Below are positions 25,288 through 33,664 of a stretch of DNA of 64,000 bases, piece after piece; positions within the stretch are counted from its first letter, which is position 1; every line of letters begins with the position of its first letter. The position numbers and the translations under genes are program-made. Where the stretch lies: contig NZ_AP023439.1 of NCBI RefSeq assembly GCF_014701095.1, positions 2,964,001 to 3,028,000 on the forward strand, read 5' to 3'. Source of the stretch: Streptomyces tuirus (GTDB lineage: Bacteria > Actinomycetota > Actinomycetes > Streptomycetales > Streptomycetaceae). The notes under the pieces were generated by a model. It was given only the letters and a program-made list of their open reading frames with translations, was not told the origin of the DNA and ran no database searches.

Positions 25288-25801
25288 GAGGTGATGGTAG
25301 ACCTGCGGCGCCCTGAGCTGGGGTGTGACCGGAATCCTTGATTCTTACCGTCGGCATACCCGGTTCTCACGGACCGGGGGTAGGTGCACGCACCTCTGCC
25401 TGTGGGGTGCGATCCTGGTATGGACCATGGAAACCGGGCGTGCGGTTCCTTCGAAACCTGTGATCCGCGTCTCAAGCTCTTCCATATGCGGCGGTGTCCT
25501 GACGTATGGTGAATCTACGCCTGTAGCACCACGGCGACCTTCGGAGGCCGTTTGCCCTGAGGGTCTCTTTTGTGTGCGGGCCGGTTCCCGCCGGCCCCGA
25601 CGTGAACGACCTGTGGCCGGGCCTCGTAGTGCGGCGACGCGCGTAGAGGCGTGGATCCCGGTGGCGACCGCCCACCGCTTCGTGACCCGGAGCGGACCCC
25701 CGTAGGCGTCGGGCGGACGGCCGTACCCACCGGTGCCGGCAGCCCCCCACCGGGCGCACCACCGCTGCCGCGGGGCGCGTCCCGAGCAGCAAGGAACGAC
25801 C
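25288..25801. other. Long divergent gap between response regulator and POT transporter
   Basis: No convincing gene lies in these 514 bases. They contain small inverted repeats: CCCGGT with ACCGGG (25359-25364 and 25373-25378), AGGTGCACGCACCT (25382-25395) and a GGGCCGG/CCGGCCC hairpin (25578-25584 and 25591-25597). AAGGAA just before 25802 is the transporter ribosome-binding site. The length suggests a long 5' leader for the transporter, but I recognise no known riboswitch. Confidence 0.5.
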
Positions 25802-27307
25802 ATGGCGTCCAGCCTGACGAAGGACTCGGCCCGACCGGGCACCCCCGGTTCCGAGAAGACCTTCTTCGGCCACCCCCGCGGACTGGCCACTCTGTTCATG
25901 ACCGAGATGTGGGAGCGATTCTCCTACTACGGCATGAGGGCCCTGCTCCCGCTGTACCTGGTGGCCCCGGGTGGCCTGCACCTGTCGGCGGGCACGGCGA
26001 CGGCGATCTACGCCGTGTACCTGTCGCTGGTGTACCTGCTCACCCTGCCCGGCGGCTGGTTCGCCGACCGGGTGCTCGGCCCCCGCAAGACGGTCGCCGC
26101 CGCGGGTGTGGTCATCATGATCGGCCACCTGTGCCTGGCGCTGCCCGCCGCCGCGAGCTTCTACGTCGGCCTGAGCCTGGTCGCCATCGGATCCGGTCTG
26201 CTGAAGGCCAACATCTCCACGATGGTCGGCCACCTCTACGACGGCCCGGAGGACCCGCGCCGCGACGGTGGCTTCACGGTCTTCTACATCGGCATCAACC
26301 TCGGCGCCTTCATCGCGCCGCTGGTCATCGGCACCGTCGGTGAGAACGTCGACTGGCACCTGGGCTTCGCGCTGGCCGCGCTCGGCATGGCGCTGGGCAT
26401 CGTCCAGTTCCTGCTCGGCAGCCGCCACCTGGACGCCCGGAGCAGCGTGGTCCCGACCCCGCTGACGCCCGCCGAGAAGGCGTCCACCCTGCGCAAGGGC
26501 CTGATCTGGCTGGCCATCGCCGTGGTCTTCTACGGCCTCGTCGGCGGCACCGGCCACTTCACCCTGAACTGGGCCCTGATCCCGCTCACGCTCCTCGGCC
26601 TGATCGTGCCGATCCTGGTCATCTCCCGGATCATGCGTGACAAGGACCTGGACTCCGGCGAGCGGTCGAAGGTGTCGGCGTACATCTGGTTCTTCGTCGC
26701 CGCCGCCGTGTTCTGGATGATCTACGACCAGGGCGGCTCGACCCTGTCGCTGTTCGCCGAGGAGAGCGCCGACAACACGGTCTTCGGCTGGGAGTTCCCG
26801 GTCTCCTGGTACCAGTCGGTCAACCCGGTCCTGATCATGGCGCTGGCGCCGGTCTTCGCGTGGCTGTGGCTGTGGCTGAACCGGCGCGGCAAGGAGCCGA
26901 GCACCATCGTGAAGTTCGCCTCCGGTCTGGTGCTGGTGGGCGCGTCCTTCTTCCTCTTCCTCGCCCCGCTGTCGATCGCCGAGGGCGGTCACAAGGCCGC
27001 GGCGATGTGGCTGGTCGCGATCTACTTCGTGCAGACCGTCGGTGAGCTGACGCTGTCCCCGGTGGGTCTGTCCGTGACGACGAAGATGGCTCCGGCGAAG
27101 TACGCCTCGCAGATGATGGGCGTCTGGTTCCTCGCGGTCACCGCGGGCGACTCCGTCACCGCGCTGCTGTCCAACCCGGCCGTCGGCGGGGTCAACCTGG
27201 ACAAGGCGGGCTTCGTGGCGCTGGAGGCAGCGCTCGCCGTGGTCGCCGGCTTCGCGGTGTTCATGTACCGCAGGAAGGTCAAGGCCATGATGGGCGACGT
27301 CCGCTGA
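25802..27307 (+). CDS. POT/PTR2 family proton-dependent oligopeptide transporter
   Basis: Major-facilitator peptide importer (501 aa) with about 14 hydrophobic segments, which takes up di- and tripeptides with protons. The signature TEMWERFSYYGMRALLPLYL near residue 32 contains the ExxER motif of the family. LGPRKTVAAAG and the second PTR2 block FTVFYIGINLGAFIAPL are present. The ATG at 25802 follows AAGGAA. It stands alone, with a strong terminator downstream, and is divergent from the two-component system. Confidence 0.93.
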   Translation: MASSLTKDSARPGTPGSEKTFFGHPRGLATLFMTEMWERFSYYGMRALLPLYLVAPGGLHLSAGTATAIYAVYLSLVYLLTLPGGWFADRVLGPRKTVAAAGVVIMIGHLCLALPAAASFYVGLSLVAIGSGLLKANISTMVGHLYDGPEDPRRDGGFTVFYIGINLGAFIAPLVIGTVGENVDWHLGFALAALGMALGIVQFLLGSRHLDARSSVVPTPLTPAEKASTLRKGLIWLAIAVVFYGLVGGTGHFTLNWALIPLTLLGLIVPILVISRIMRDKDLDSGERSKVSAYIWFFVAAAVFWMIYDQGGSTLSLFAEESADNTVFGWEFPVSWYQSVNPVLIMALAPVFAWLWLWLNRRGKEPSTIVKFASGLVLVGASFFLFLAPLSIAEGGHKAAAMWLVAIYFVQTVGELTLSPVGLSVTTKMAPAKYASQMMGVWFLAVTAGDSVTALLSNPAVGGVNLDKAGFVALEAALAVVAGFAVFMYRRKVKAMMGDVR

Positions 27308-27331
27308 TCACCGCCGTCTGACTCCTCGAGC

Positions 27332-27366
27332 AGGGCCGTCGCACCCCCGGGTGCGACGGCCCTTTC
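27332..27366 (+). terminator. Rho-independent-like terminator
   Basis: Bases 27332-27346 pair perfectly with 27349-27363 (the outer 13 bp form a stable stem) and TTTCTC follows. It ends the peptide transporter transcript. Confidence 0.88.
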
Positions 27367-27410
27367 TCATGTCCCGGGCGGTCATGCCCCGGTCGGTCAT
27401 GTCCCGGTTG
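27366..27410. repeat. Three tandem 15-bp repeats
   Basis: Three units of about 15 bases (27366-27380, 27381-27395, 27396-27410) share the pattern TCATG, C-rich, then GG. They span the stop codon of the next minus-strand gene and the 3' flank of the terminator. I infer replication slippage and see no function. Confidence 0.65.
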
Positions 27411-28386
27411 ATCGCGGAGGGTCGGCTTCCGGGGCGAACCAGGGCTCGGTGGAGGCCCGGCGGGCCAGGGGCGGCCACCCCCGGCGCAGCGGACGGGCCG
27501 CGTGGCCGGGGCGGCGCGGTCGTACGTGGTCGATCACGGCCAGGCCCGCGCGGAACAGCGCCGCCGGCACGACGAGCAGGACGAGGACCCAGAACAGGGT
27601 CACGCCCCAGGGCCGTCCCACGCCCCAGGGATGCTCGGCGAGCACTTTGCCGCCGTACTTCAGCGACACGGTGTAGTCGCCGTGCGCCCCGGCCCCGAGC
27701 TCCACGGGCAGCTCGATGCGGGCCCTGCCGCCCGGGCGGATCGTGCCGCGCCACCGCTGGTCCTGCCACTGCGGGGCGAACACGCCGTGCGAGGTGCCGA
27801 CCTGGAAGACCGGGTTCCTCACGGGGGACGTGCCGACGTTGCCGACGGTGACCACGAGGGTCCGGGAGGGCGGGGACCCGAACCAGGTGAGCAGACCGCC
27901 CGAGCCCCGCAGCCGGGTGTCCGCGAGCAGGGAGAGCCGACCACCGGCCGCGTCCGCGGGCAGCGGCTCGACGGCGTGCCCGGCGACCTGGAGGGCCGCG
28001 TCGGCCTCGGCCCCGAGTCCGGTCACCGTGGCCACATGGACCACGCAGGGGCACGGCACGGGCGGCTCCACGACGGGCAGTTCGCGGCGGAAGCGCCCGT
28101 CGGCGCCGGTCGTGACGGCCCGGCCGTCGGCGTTGGCGCAGGAGTTGGTGCCACCGGTCACCCCCCGCTTCGGCTCGGCCTGCCCGCACACGAGCAGCGT
28201 CAGCAGGGCACGGGGCCGCCAGCCGCTGCCGCTGACGGTGATCGAACCACCCGCCCCCGCCTGGGACTCCGACAACTCGACGCCGGGCCGTTCCACCGCT
28301 CCGACGGGCCCGGCCCCCGCCAGGACCAGCAGCAGCGCGAGCAGAGCCGGCAGGGACACATACGGAAGACGGACGACGGGCGGCAT
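27397..28386 (-). CDS. Secreted/anchored protein with neocarzinostatin-like domain
   Basis: Exported protein (329 aa) of unknown role. Residues 1-30 are a signal peptide ending VGA. The next 100 residues (GGSITVSGSGWRPRALLTLL, then two pairs of cysteines) resemble the immunoglobulin-like neocarzinostatin fold common in Streptomyces surface proteins. A second beta-rich region follows. A membrane segment (about 268-290, VTLFWVLVLLVVPAALF) precedes a basic cytoplasmic tail. A type I topology fits. The ATG at 28386 begins the signal peptide. It lies downstream of the LPQTG protein on the same strand and may belong with it. Confidence 0.75.
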   Translation of the reverse strand: MPPVVRLPYVSLPALLALLLVLAGAGPVGAVERPGVELSESQAGAGGSITVSGSGWRPRALLTLLVCGQAEPKRGVTGGTNSCANADGRAVTTGADGRFRRELPVVEPPVPCPCVVHVATVTGLGAEADAALQVAGHAVEPLPADAAGGRLSLLADTRLRGSGGLLTWFGSPPSRTLVVTVGNVGTSPVRNPVFQVGTSHGVFAPQWQDQRWRGTIRPGGRARIELPVELGAGAHGDYTVSLKYGGKVLAEHPWGVGRPWGVTLFWVLVLLVVPAALFRAGLAVIDHVRPRRPGHAARPLRRGWPPLARRASTEPWFAPEADPPRSTGT

Positions 28387-28516
28387 CGGCGGCTCCAGCG
28401 GTGGTGCGGTGCGGGCCCGCGCCGGACCGAGCGGCGTACGGCCCTGTCGTGCGGACGGGTCCTCGGCGTGCCGGGCCGGGCTCAGCGACGCACCTGGCAG
28501 GAGGTGTTCACGGCGG

Positions 28517-29218
28517 TCAACCGCCCGCCCGAGCTCCCTGGTGACGTCGTGTCAGCCACAGAGCCCCCGCCGCGCCGGCGAGCAGGACCGTGCCGCCGAG
28601 GGTGCCGAGCGCGACGGCCGAGTCCTCGGGCCCGGTCTGCGGAAGTCCGTCACCGGTGTCAGCGCCGGAGCCGCCGCCCTGGGCGGAACCGCCGGCACCG
28701 CCCGCGGCCCCGGCGCTGACGTCCAGGGTGAGGGACGGGCCCGGGTCGTTCGTCGGGGTGCACGTGGTCGTCGTGCCGAGCGCCTTGATGGTGAGCACTC
28801 CGGCCGTGAAGGTGACCTCGCCGCTCTTCTTCGGCGTGTACGTGCCGCTCAGATCGCTGATCTTGATGGGCGTGCTGGCGGGGATCGCGGCGTCGTTGGC
28901 GGGGCCGGACACCGAGAGGGTGCCGCTGTCGGTGCCGCCCAGGGCGATGGTGGCGCTCGGCGTCATCGCGCCCTTGCCCAGTTCGACCGGGCTGGAGGAG
29001 ACGCCCTTCTGCCAGGACATGGTGATCCGGTAGCCGCTGCCGCTCTTGACGCCCTCGATGTCGATGGGCGAGACGGCACTCTTGTCGCCGATCGGCGTCT
29101 TGCACTGGTAGTTGACGTCGACGACCTCGGCCCGGGCGACGGGGGCGGCCATCCACACCGCCGAGCCGGCCAGGGCCGCGGCGGACGCGAGTGCGGCGGT
29201 TCGTTTCCGGTACGACAC
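28517..29218 (-). CDS. Sortase-anchored surface protein with LPQTG motif
   Basis: Predicted wall-anchored protein (233 aa). A signal peptide (1-30, ending ARA) precedes a beta-rich domain with two cysteines. Then come a Gly/Ser-rich linker, the sorting motif LPQTG near residue 195, a hydrophobic helix and a basic tail (RRHQGAR). This is the standard sortase arrangement; Streptomyces often use LAXTG with class E sortases, so LPQTG is noteworthy. I used the GTG at 29218, which has AGGGGAG upstream. No sortase gene lies in the window. The following gene encodes another exported protein. Confidence 0.85.
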   Translation of the reverse strand: MSYRKRTAALASAAALAGSAVWMAAPVARAEVVDVNYQCKTPIGDKSAVSPIDIEGVKSGSGYRITMSWQKGVSSSPVELGKGAMTPSATIALGGTDSGTLSVSGPANDAAIPASTPIKISDLSGTYTPKKSGEVTFTAGVLTIKALGTTTTCTPTNDPGPSLTLDVSAGAAGGAGGSAQGGGSGADTGDGLPQTGPEDSAVALGTLGGTVLLAGAAGALWLTRRHQGARAGG

Positions 29219-29420
29219 GGTGCCGCTCCCCTTCCTGTTCCTGACGGCGCATCAGATCGGGCCGTCAAGGTACGCCCGGGACCCTGAGGAAGGAAGACAC
29301 GGCGCAGGCCGGATCTGTGGGGATCCGGCGTGCGGTGAGTGACGCAGGAGGGGAGGCGCGGCGCGGATCCCCACGCAGGATGGTCACCCGTTCGGACGCA
29401 TCCCAGGGGCGCTCACCTGG

Positions 29421-29480
29421 GCGCGAGATCAGCACGTACGCCCGAGATCGGACAGGAATGCCCGTGATCGGACAGGTGCA
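29421..29480. repeat. Three 20-bp tandem repeats in the gap upstream of the LPQTG gene
   Basis: Three consecutive 20-base units (29421-29440, 29441-29460, 29461-29480) share the core CGNGATCGGACAGG in the last two and a diverged copy in the first. They lie in the 314-base gap 29219-29532, which otherwise shows no gene. The gap also carries the promoter of the LPQTG gene (minus strand). Regularly spaced repeats of this length could bind a regulator. Confidence 0.6.
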
Positions 29481-29532
29481 CCCCGGGGTCGAGCCGGTCA
29501 GGCGCCGGGGCCGAAGGCGCACTCCCCCAAGA

Positions 29533-30087
29533 TCAGGCGGGTGCGCCCAGTTCTGCCCACACCGTCTTGCCGGAGACACCCGGCGCCCGGACGACGCCCC
29601 AGTCCAGGCACAGGCGCTGGACGATGAACATGCCATGACCGCCCGGGCGCCCCGCGCGGTGCGGGGTGCGGGGGGCGGGCTGACCGGTGCCCCGGTCGGC
29701 GACCTCGACGCGGATGACCTTGTTGTCGCAGGTGATCCGCAGCTGGTCCGGCCCCTCGGCGTGCAGGCAGGCGTTGGTGACCAGTTCGGAGACGACCAGC
29801 AGCACATCCTCGGCGGCGGCCCGCTGGTCGGCGGAGGCGGCGGGCAGCCAGCCCCACGCGTACAACGCCTGGCGGGTGAAGTCGCGGGCCAGCGGAACCA
29901 CGCCGCTCTCGCCCTCGAAGCTCAGCCGGCGCACCTGCCGGCCGCCCGGCGGCGCCGCGGCCCCGGACGGCGCGTCCACGCCCTCGGCGGCCGCACCGGC
30001 CGCCGCTACGCCACCCTCGGACGCCCCGGAAGCGCCGCCGGGCTCCGGCCCGCGGTCGCCCGGCGGGTAAGGCCGGGTGGTGCTCAT
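29533..30087 (-). CDS. HATPase anti-sigma-type regulatory protein
   Basis: Single-domain GHKL ATPase of the RsbW/SpoIIAB-like type (184 aa). After a low-complexity Ala/Gly/Pro region (1-50) comes the HATPase fold. Its N box is VVSELVTNACLHA, its G1 box is VADRGTGQP and its glycine-rich lid is GGHGMFIVQRL. Such proteins bind and inactivate SigB-type sigma factors or phosphorylate STAS antagonists. The adjacent STAS and sigma genes support that role. From memory, S. coelicolor has a similar cassette around sigI with regulators named PrsI and ArsI; I cannot confirm the equivalence. It starts at an ATG (30087). Confidence 0.85.
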   Translation of the reverse strand: MSTTRPYPPGDRGPEPGGASGASEGGVAAAGAAAEGVDAPSGAAAPPGGRQVRRLSFEGESGVVPLARDFTRQALYAWGWLPAASADQRAAAEDVLLVVSELVTNACLHAEGPDQLRITCDNKVIRVEVADRGTGQPAPRTPHRAGRPGGHGMFIVQRLCLDWGVVRAPGVSGKTVWAELGAPA

Positions 30088-30093
30088 CAGCGC

Positions 30094-30135
30094 TTCACCT
30101 CACCGATTCACCAGTTCACGATTCAAAAAATTCAC
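30094..30135 (-). promoter_or_regulatory. Cluster of TTCAC/GTGAA repeats before the HATPase gene
   Basis: Within 42 bases directly upstream of the HATPase start, TTCAC occurs at 30094, 30107, 30115 and 30131, with TTCAA at 30122. On the coding strand these read as GTGAA repeats running into the ribosome-binding region. Spacing is irregular (8-16 bases). This may be a regulator-binding array or a leader effect on translation. Confidence 0.4.
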
Positions 30136-30330
30136 TGCACAGTCGGTCACGCAGGGCGCGGCACGTCGGTTTCGCGGCGCCCCCGCCACCCTGGCGACCG
30201 ACAGGTTCAGGATGTCTCCTGCCCTGGCGGACCGACTGAACACCCATGTATTCGGCACGAAAGACGTGACGGGGCTGGGACACCGGTCACAGAGGGATGG
30301 CCGAGGCACCGCGCGCCGACGCACCGCCGG

Positions 30331-30708
30331 TCAGCCCGACTCGTCGGCCAGGGCCGCCTCGAGCGAGTCATGGACGCTGAAGACCGCATCCGCACCCGTG
30401 ATCTCGAACACGCGTGCCACCACCGGCTGCATGCCGGCGAGCGAGACGCCGCCCCCGGCGGCCTCCGCCTTCAGCCGTGCCCCGAGGAGCACGTTGAGCC
30501 CCGTGGAGTCACAGAACTCCAGGCGTGCGCAGTCGATGACCAGGCGCTTGAATCCCTTGGCGAGGCAGTCCTCGAGTGGCTCGCGCAACAAGTCGGCGGT
30601 GTGGTGATCCAACTCACCCGCCGGGGTCACGACTGCGCTAGAGCCCTCTTCCCGCACCTCCACCAGAAGCCGGCCAGACTGTGTACTGCCGACCGTCCCG
30701 CGGTCCAT
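30331..30708 (-). CDS. STAS-domain anti-sigma factor antagonist
   Basis: Anti-anti-sigma factor of the SpoIIAA/RsbV family (125 aa). The STAS fold shows VVTPAGELDHHTAD, LVIDCARLEF and CDSTGLNVLLGA. Ser68 in DSTG is the position phosphorylated in the family to switch off binding of the anti-sigma kinase. Unphosphorylated protein would capture the neighbouring HATPase and free the sigma factor. It is divergent from the sigma gene, so the two share a 250-base control region. The ATG at 30708 opens a short leader before the first strand. Confidence 0.9.
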   Translation of the reverse strand: MDRGTVGSTQSGRLLVEVREEGSSAVVTPAGELDHHTADLLREPLEDCLAKGFKRLVIDCARLEFCDSTGLNVLLGARLKAEAAGGGVSLAGMQPVVARVFEITGADAVFSVHDSLEAALADESG

Positions 30709-30958
30709 GCCGTCTCTCTCTCCCGACGTCGAGGTGGTTGCTGACGCACTCGAACACTACGCCTTCCCCACACGGTCCGACACCCGAACAACTACACACA
30801 AACGGACATATGCCCACAGAACGCACTTGCGGTGGGCTCCGGAAAGCGGGTAGGCCTAGTAAGGACACGTAACCGACACGGCCGGCTTTGGAGGCGCCGC
30901 ACACCGCAGTGCACCTGACGGCTCCGGCAGCCTTATGCCGAGAACGATGGAGGACATC

Positions 30959-31873
30959 ATGTCACCCCGGCTCGACGAGTCGCGTACCCACAAAGCGGCG
31001 TCGACACCCCCTCCGGAACATCTGGATCCCATCGAGCAGGTCGAGATGCTCGTCACACAGGACGACCTTCTCTCCGGACTTCCGGACATCCCCCCGTACG
31101 AGGAAGTCGACGCGGTCGACGCCCGGGCGCTGTCCAAGACCCTCTTCGAGCGTCTGGAGACGCTGGAGGAAGGGACCCACGAGTACTCGTACGTCCGCAA
31201 CACACTCGTCGAACTGAACCTCGCGCTGGTCAAGTTCGCCGCCTCCCGGTTCCGCTCCCGCAGCGAGCCGATGGAGGACATCATCCAGGTCGGCACCATC
31301 GGCCTGATCAAGGCGATCGACCGCTTCGAGCTGGCCCGCGGCGTGGAGTTCCCCACGTTCGCGATGCCGACCATCGTCGGCGAGATCAAGCGCTTCTTCC
31401 GCGACACCTCATGGTCCGTGCGCGTTCCGCGCCGGCTCCAGGAGCTGCGGCTCGACCTGGCCAAGGCCGGCGACGAACTGGCCCAGAAGCTCGACCGCGC
31501 CCCCACGGTGGCCGAGCTGGCGGAGCGCCTCGGGATCTCGGGCGACGAGGTCGTCGAGGGCATGGCGGCGTCGAACGCCTACACCGCCTCCTCGCTGGAC
31601 GCCCAGCCGGAGGAGGACGACTCCGAGGGCGCGCTCGCGGACCGCATCGGCTACGAGGACCACGGGCTCGAAGGCATCGAGTACGTCGAGTCGTTGAAGC
31701 CGCTGATCGCGGAACTCCCGCCGCGCGACCGGCAGATCCTGTCCCTGCGGTTCGTCGCGGGCATGACCCAGTCGGAGATCGGCGAGGAGCTCGGCATCTC
31801 GCAGATGCACGTCTCGCGTCTGCTGTCGCGGACGCTGGTGCGGCTGCGCAAGGGGCTGACCGTCGAGGAGTGA
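30959..31873 (+). CDS. sigI: SigB/SigF/SigG-family RNA polymerase sigma factor
   Basis: Stress-type group 3 sigma factor (304 aa). Region 2 includes LVELNLALVKFAASRF and EDIIQVGTIGLIKAIDRFEL, then EFPTFAMPTIVGEIKRFFRD. Region 3 has VPRRLQEL. Region 4 ends LPPRDRQILSLRFVAGMTQSEIGEELG (split here across about 27 residues) and HVSRLLSRTL. I used the ATG at 30959, which has GGAGG just upstream; in-frame ATGs at 30935 and 30950 are alternatives. The symbol rests on cassette context (STAS and HATPase genes upstream, hut downstream). A GGGTAGG stretch at 30848-30854 resembles the -10 of SigB-type promoters and could mean autoregulation. Confidence 0.88.
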   Translation: MSPRLDESRTHKAASTPPPEHLDPIEQVEMLVTQDDLLSGLPDIPPYEEVDAVDARALSKTLFERLETLEEGTHEYSYVRNTLVELNLALVKFAASRFRSRSEPMEDIIQVGTIGLIKAIDRFELARGVEFPTFAMPTIVGEIKRFFRDTSWSVRVPRRLQELRLDLAKAGDELAQKLDRAPTVAELAERLGISGDEVVEGMAASNAYTASSLDAQPEEDDSEGALADRIGYEDHGLEGIEYVESLKPLIAELPPRDRQILSLRFVAGMTQSEIGEELGISQMHVSRLLSRTLVRLRKGLTVEE

Positions 31874-31902
31874 TCCTCGGCGACCCTGGTGTACGTGTCC
31901 CT

Positions 31903-31930
31903 CGGGGGCGGGCCGGACGGCCCGCCCCCG
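31903..31930 (+). terminator. Terminator
   Basis: A perfect 12-bp GC stem (31903-31914 with 31919-31930) with loop GGAC lies 30 bases after the sigma gene. Confidence 0.8.
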
Positions 31931-31962
31931 GGCGCGTGCCACCGGTGGTCCGCGGCGGCCTT

Positions 31963-32307
31963 TCAGTGGTCTGCCCGGCGGCCCCTCAGGAGTTGAGGAC
32001 CAGCGCCGCCGTCGGCAGCAGGGGGGGCCGTCAGGCTCAGCAGCCAGTAGGTGTGCGGAGCCAGTGCCGTCCGGCGCCGGAGCGGCCGGTTGGCGAGCCA
32101 CCAGACCAGGCCGTAGAGCGTGACCACGGGGACGACGATCACGAGCCAGAGGGCCATGCCGTCGTTCTCGGTGGGTTCCCGCACGGTCCAGCCCGCGTCC
32201 GCGAGCGGCCAGTTCACCGCGAGGTACCAGAGCAGCCAGAACGGCACCACGCCCGGGATCCCGAGCAGGACGTTCGCCACGAGTGGTGCCGACCAGTGCT
32301 TCAACAT
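31963..32307 (-). CDS. Small membrane protein, probably frameshifted at its 3' end
   Basis: Integral membrane protein (114 aa as read) with three to four hydrophobic segments in the first 85 residues (VLLGIPGVVPFWLLWYLAV, ALWLVIVVPVVTLYGLVWWL, HTYWLLSLTA). The C-terminus then turns into a polar Gly/Arg-rich tail. Removing one base from the run of seven G at 32021-32027 would restore a hydrophobic ending (LLPTAALVLNS) and a stop at 31986. I therefore suspect a homopolymer error or a real frameshift. The ATG at 32307 is upstream of the first helix. The function is unknown; it lies between the sigma and hut genes. Confidence 0.65.
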   Translation of the reverse strand: MLKHWSAPLVANVLLGIPGVVPFWLLWYLAVNWPLADAGWTVREPTENDGMALWLVIVVPVVTLYGLVWWLANRPLRRRTALAPHTYWLLSLTAPPAADGGAGPQLLRGRRADH

Positions 32308-32372
32308 CCGCCCCGCCCTTCGGTGATGCCCGCCGTCCGCCGACGCGGCACCCCATTCTCACCGGCCGGTGA

Positions 32373-33587
32373 TCACACCACACGCTCTCCGCGCCGCCAC
32401 ACCCCGCGGGCCAGCGGGACGCCGGGGCGGTAGGCCAGGTGGACATGGCTCGGGGCGTCGAGGAGCGTCAGGTCCGCGTACGCGCCCGGGGTGAGGCGGC
32501 CGACGTCGTCGCGCCGCAGGGCCGCCGCGCCGCCCGCGGTCGCCGACCACACGGCCTCGTCCGGGGTCATCCCCATGTCCCGCACCGCCAGCGCGATGCA
32601 GAACGGCACGGACGAGGTGAAGGACGAGCCGGGGTTGCAGTCCGTGGACAGCGCGACCGTGACACCCGCGTCCAGCAGCCGCCGCGCGTCCGGCCATGCG
32701 GCCCGCGTGGAGAACTCGGCGCCGGGCAGCAGGGTGGCGACCGTCCGGCCGCCGGCCAGGGCGTCCACGTCCGCGTCCGTGAGGTGGGTGCAGTGGTCGG
32801 CGCTGGCCGCGTCGAGCTCGACCGCGAGCTGCACACCGGGGCCGTAGGAGAGCTGGTTGGCGTGGATGCGGGGGTGCAGGCCCTTTGCCTTGCCGGCGGT
32901 GAGGATCGCGCGGGCCTGGTCGCCGTCGAAGGCGCCCTTCTCGCAGAAGACGTCGATCCAGCGGGCGTGCGGGGCGCAGGCGTCGAGCATCTCGCCGGTG
33001 ACGAGGGCGACGTAGCCGGCCGGGTCCTGCGCGAACTCGGGGGCGACGATGTGGGCGCCGAGGTAGGTGACCTCGTCGGTGTGGGCGGCGGCGATGCGCA
33101 GGGCGCGGGCCTCGTCCTCGACGGTCAGGCCGTAGCCGGACTTGGTCTCGAACGTGGTGGTGCCCTGGCGGAGGGCTTCGGCGAGGTAACGGGTGACGTT
33201 GGCCTCGAGTTCCCCGTCGCTCGCCGCCCGTGTGGCCGCGACGGTGGTGCGGATGCCGCCCGCGCTGTACGGCCGCCCGGACATGCGGGCGTTGAACTCC
33301 TGCGTCCGGTCGCCCGCGAAGACGAGGTGGGAGTGGGAGTCGACGAAGCCGGGCAGGACCGCCCGGCCGCCGGCGTCGACCCGGTTGTCAGTGGCGGGTG
33401 CTTTGCTTTGATCACCGGTCCACACGACGCGGTCGCCTTCGATGACGACGGCCGCGTCCTGGACCAGTCCGAGGGGGGATCCGTCACCGAGGGAGGGGTC
33501 GTTGGTGACCAGGCTGGCGATGTTCGTGATGAGCGTGCTTGCGGTGCTCGCGGAGTGGGCGGGGCTGACGGTCGTCGCGTTGCTCAT
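32373..33587 (-). CDS. hutI: Imidazolonepropionase
   Basis: HutI (404 aa) opens the ring of 4-imidazolone-5-propionate to N-formimino-L-glutamate. It is an amidohydrolase-fold enzyme with metal ligands in [15 protein letters not shown], later His residues in GAHIVAPEF and RIHANQLS, and Asp in [18 protein letters not shown] is the substrate-binding stretch. I chose the ATG at 33587, which has AAGGAC six bases upstream. Another in-frame ATG at 33668 overlaps the hutF stop as ATGA and would add 27 Pro/Ala-rich residues. It is the last gene of the hut operon. Confidence 0.93.
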   Translation of the reverse strand: MSNATTVSPAHSASTASTLITNIASLVTNDPSLGDGSPLGLVQDAAVVIEGDRVVWTGDQSKAPATDNRVDAGGRAVLPGFVDSHSHLVFAGDRTQEFNARMSGRPYSAGGIRTTVAATRAASDGELEANVTRYLAEALRQGTTTFETKSGYGLTVEDEARALRIAAAHTDEVTYLGAHIVAPEFAQDPAGYVALVTGEMLDACAPHARWIDVFCEKGAFDGDQARAILTAGKAKGLHPRIHANQLSYGPGVQLAVELDAASADHCTHLTDADVDALAGGRTVATLLPGAEFSTRAAWPDARRLLDAGVTVALSTDCNPGSSFTSSVPFCIALAVRDMGMTPDEAVWSATAGGAAALRRDDVGRLTPGAYADLTLLDAPSHVHLAYRPGVPLARGVWRRGERVV

Positions 33588-33664
33588 GGCGTCCTTGGTG
33601 GCCTGGTCGGCGGTGGGATCGGGTTCGGGGGCGGAGCCGGGCCGCGCGGGCTGGCGGCCCGGGG

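Noticed and set aside
25325..25705. Plus-strand open frame of 126 codons in the gap before the POT transporter
   Set aside because: No ribosome-binding site, poor codon bias, no domain; the interval looks like regulatory DNA.
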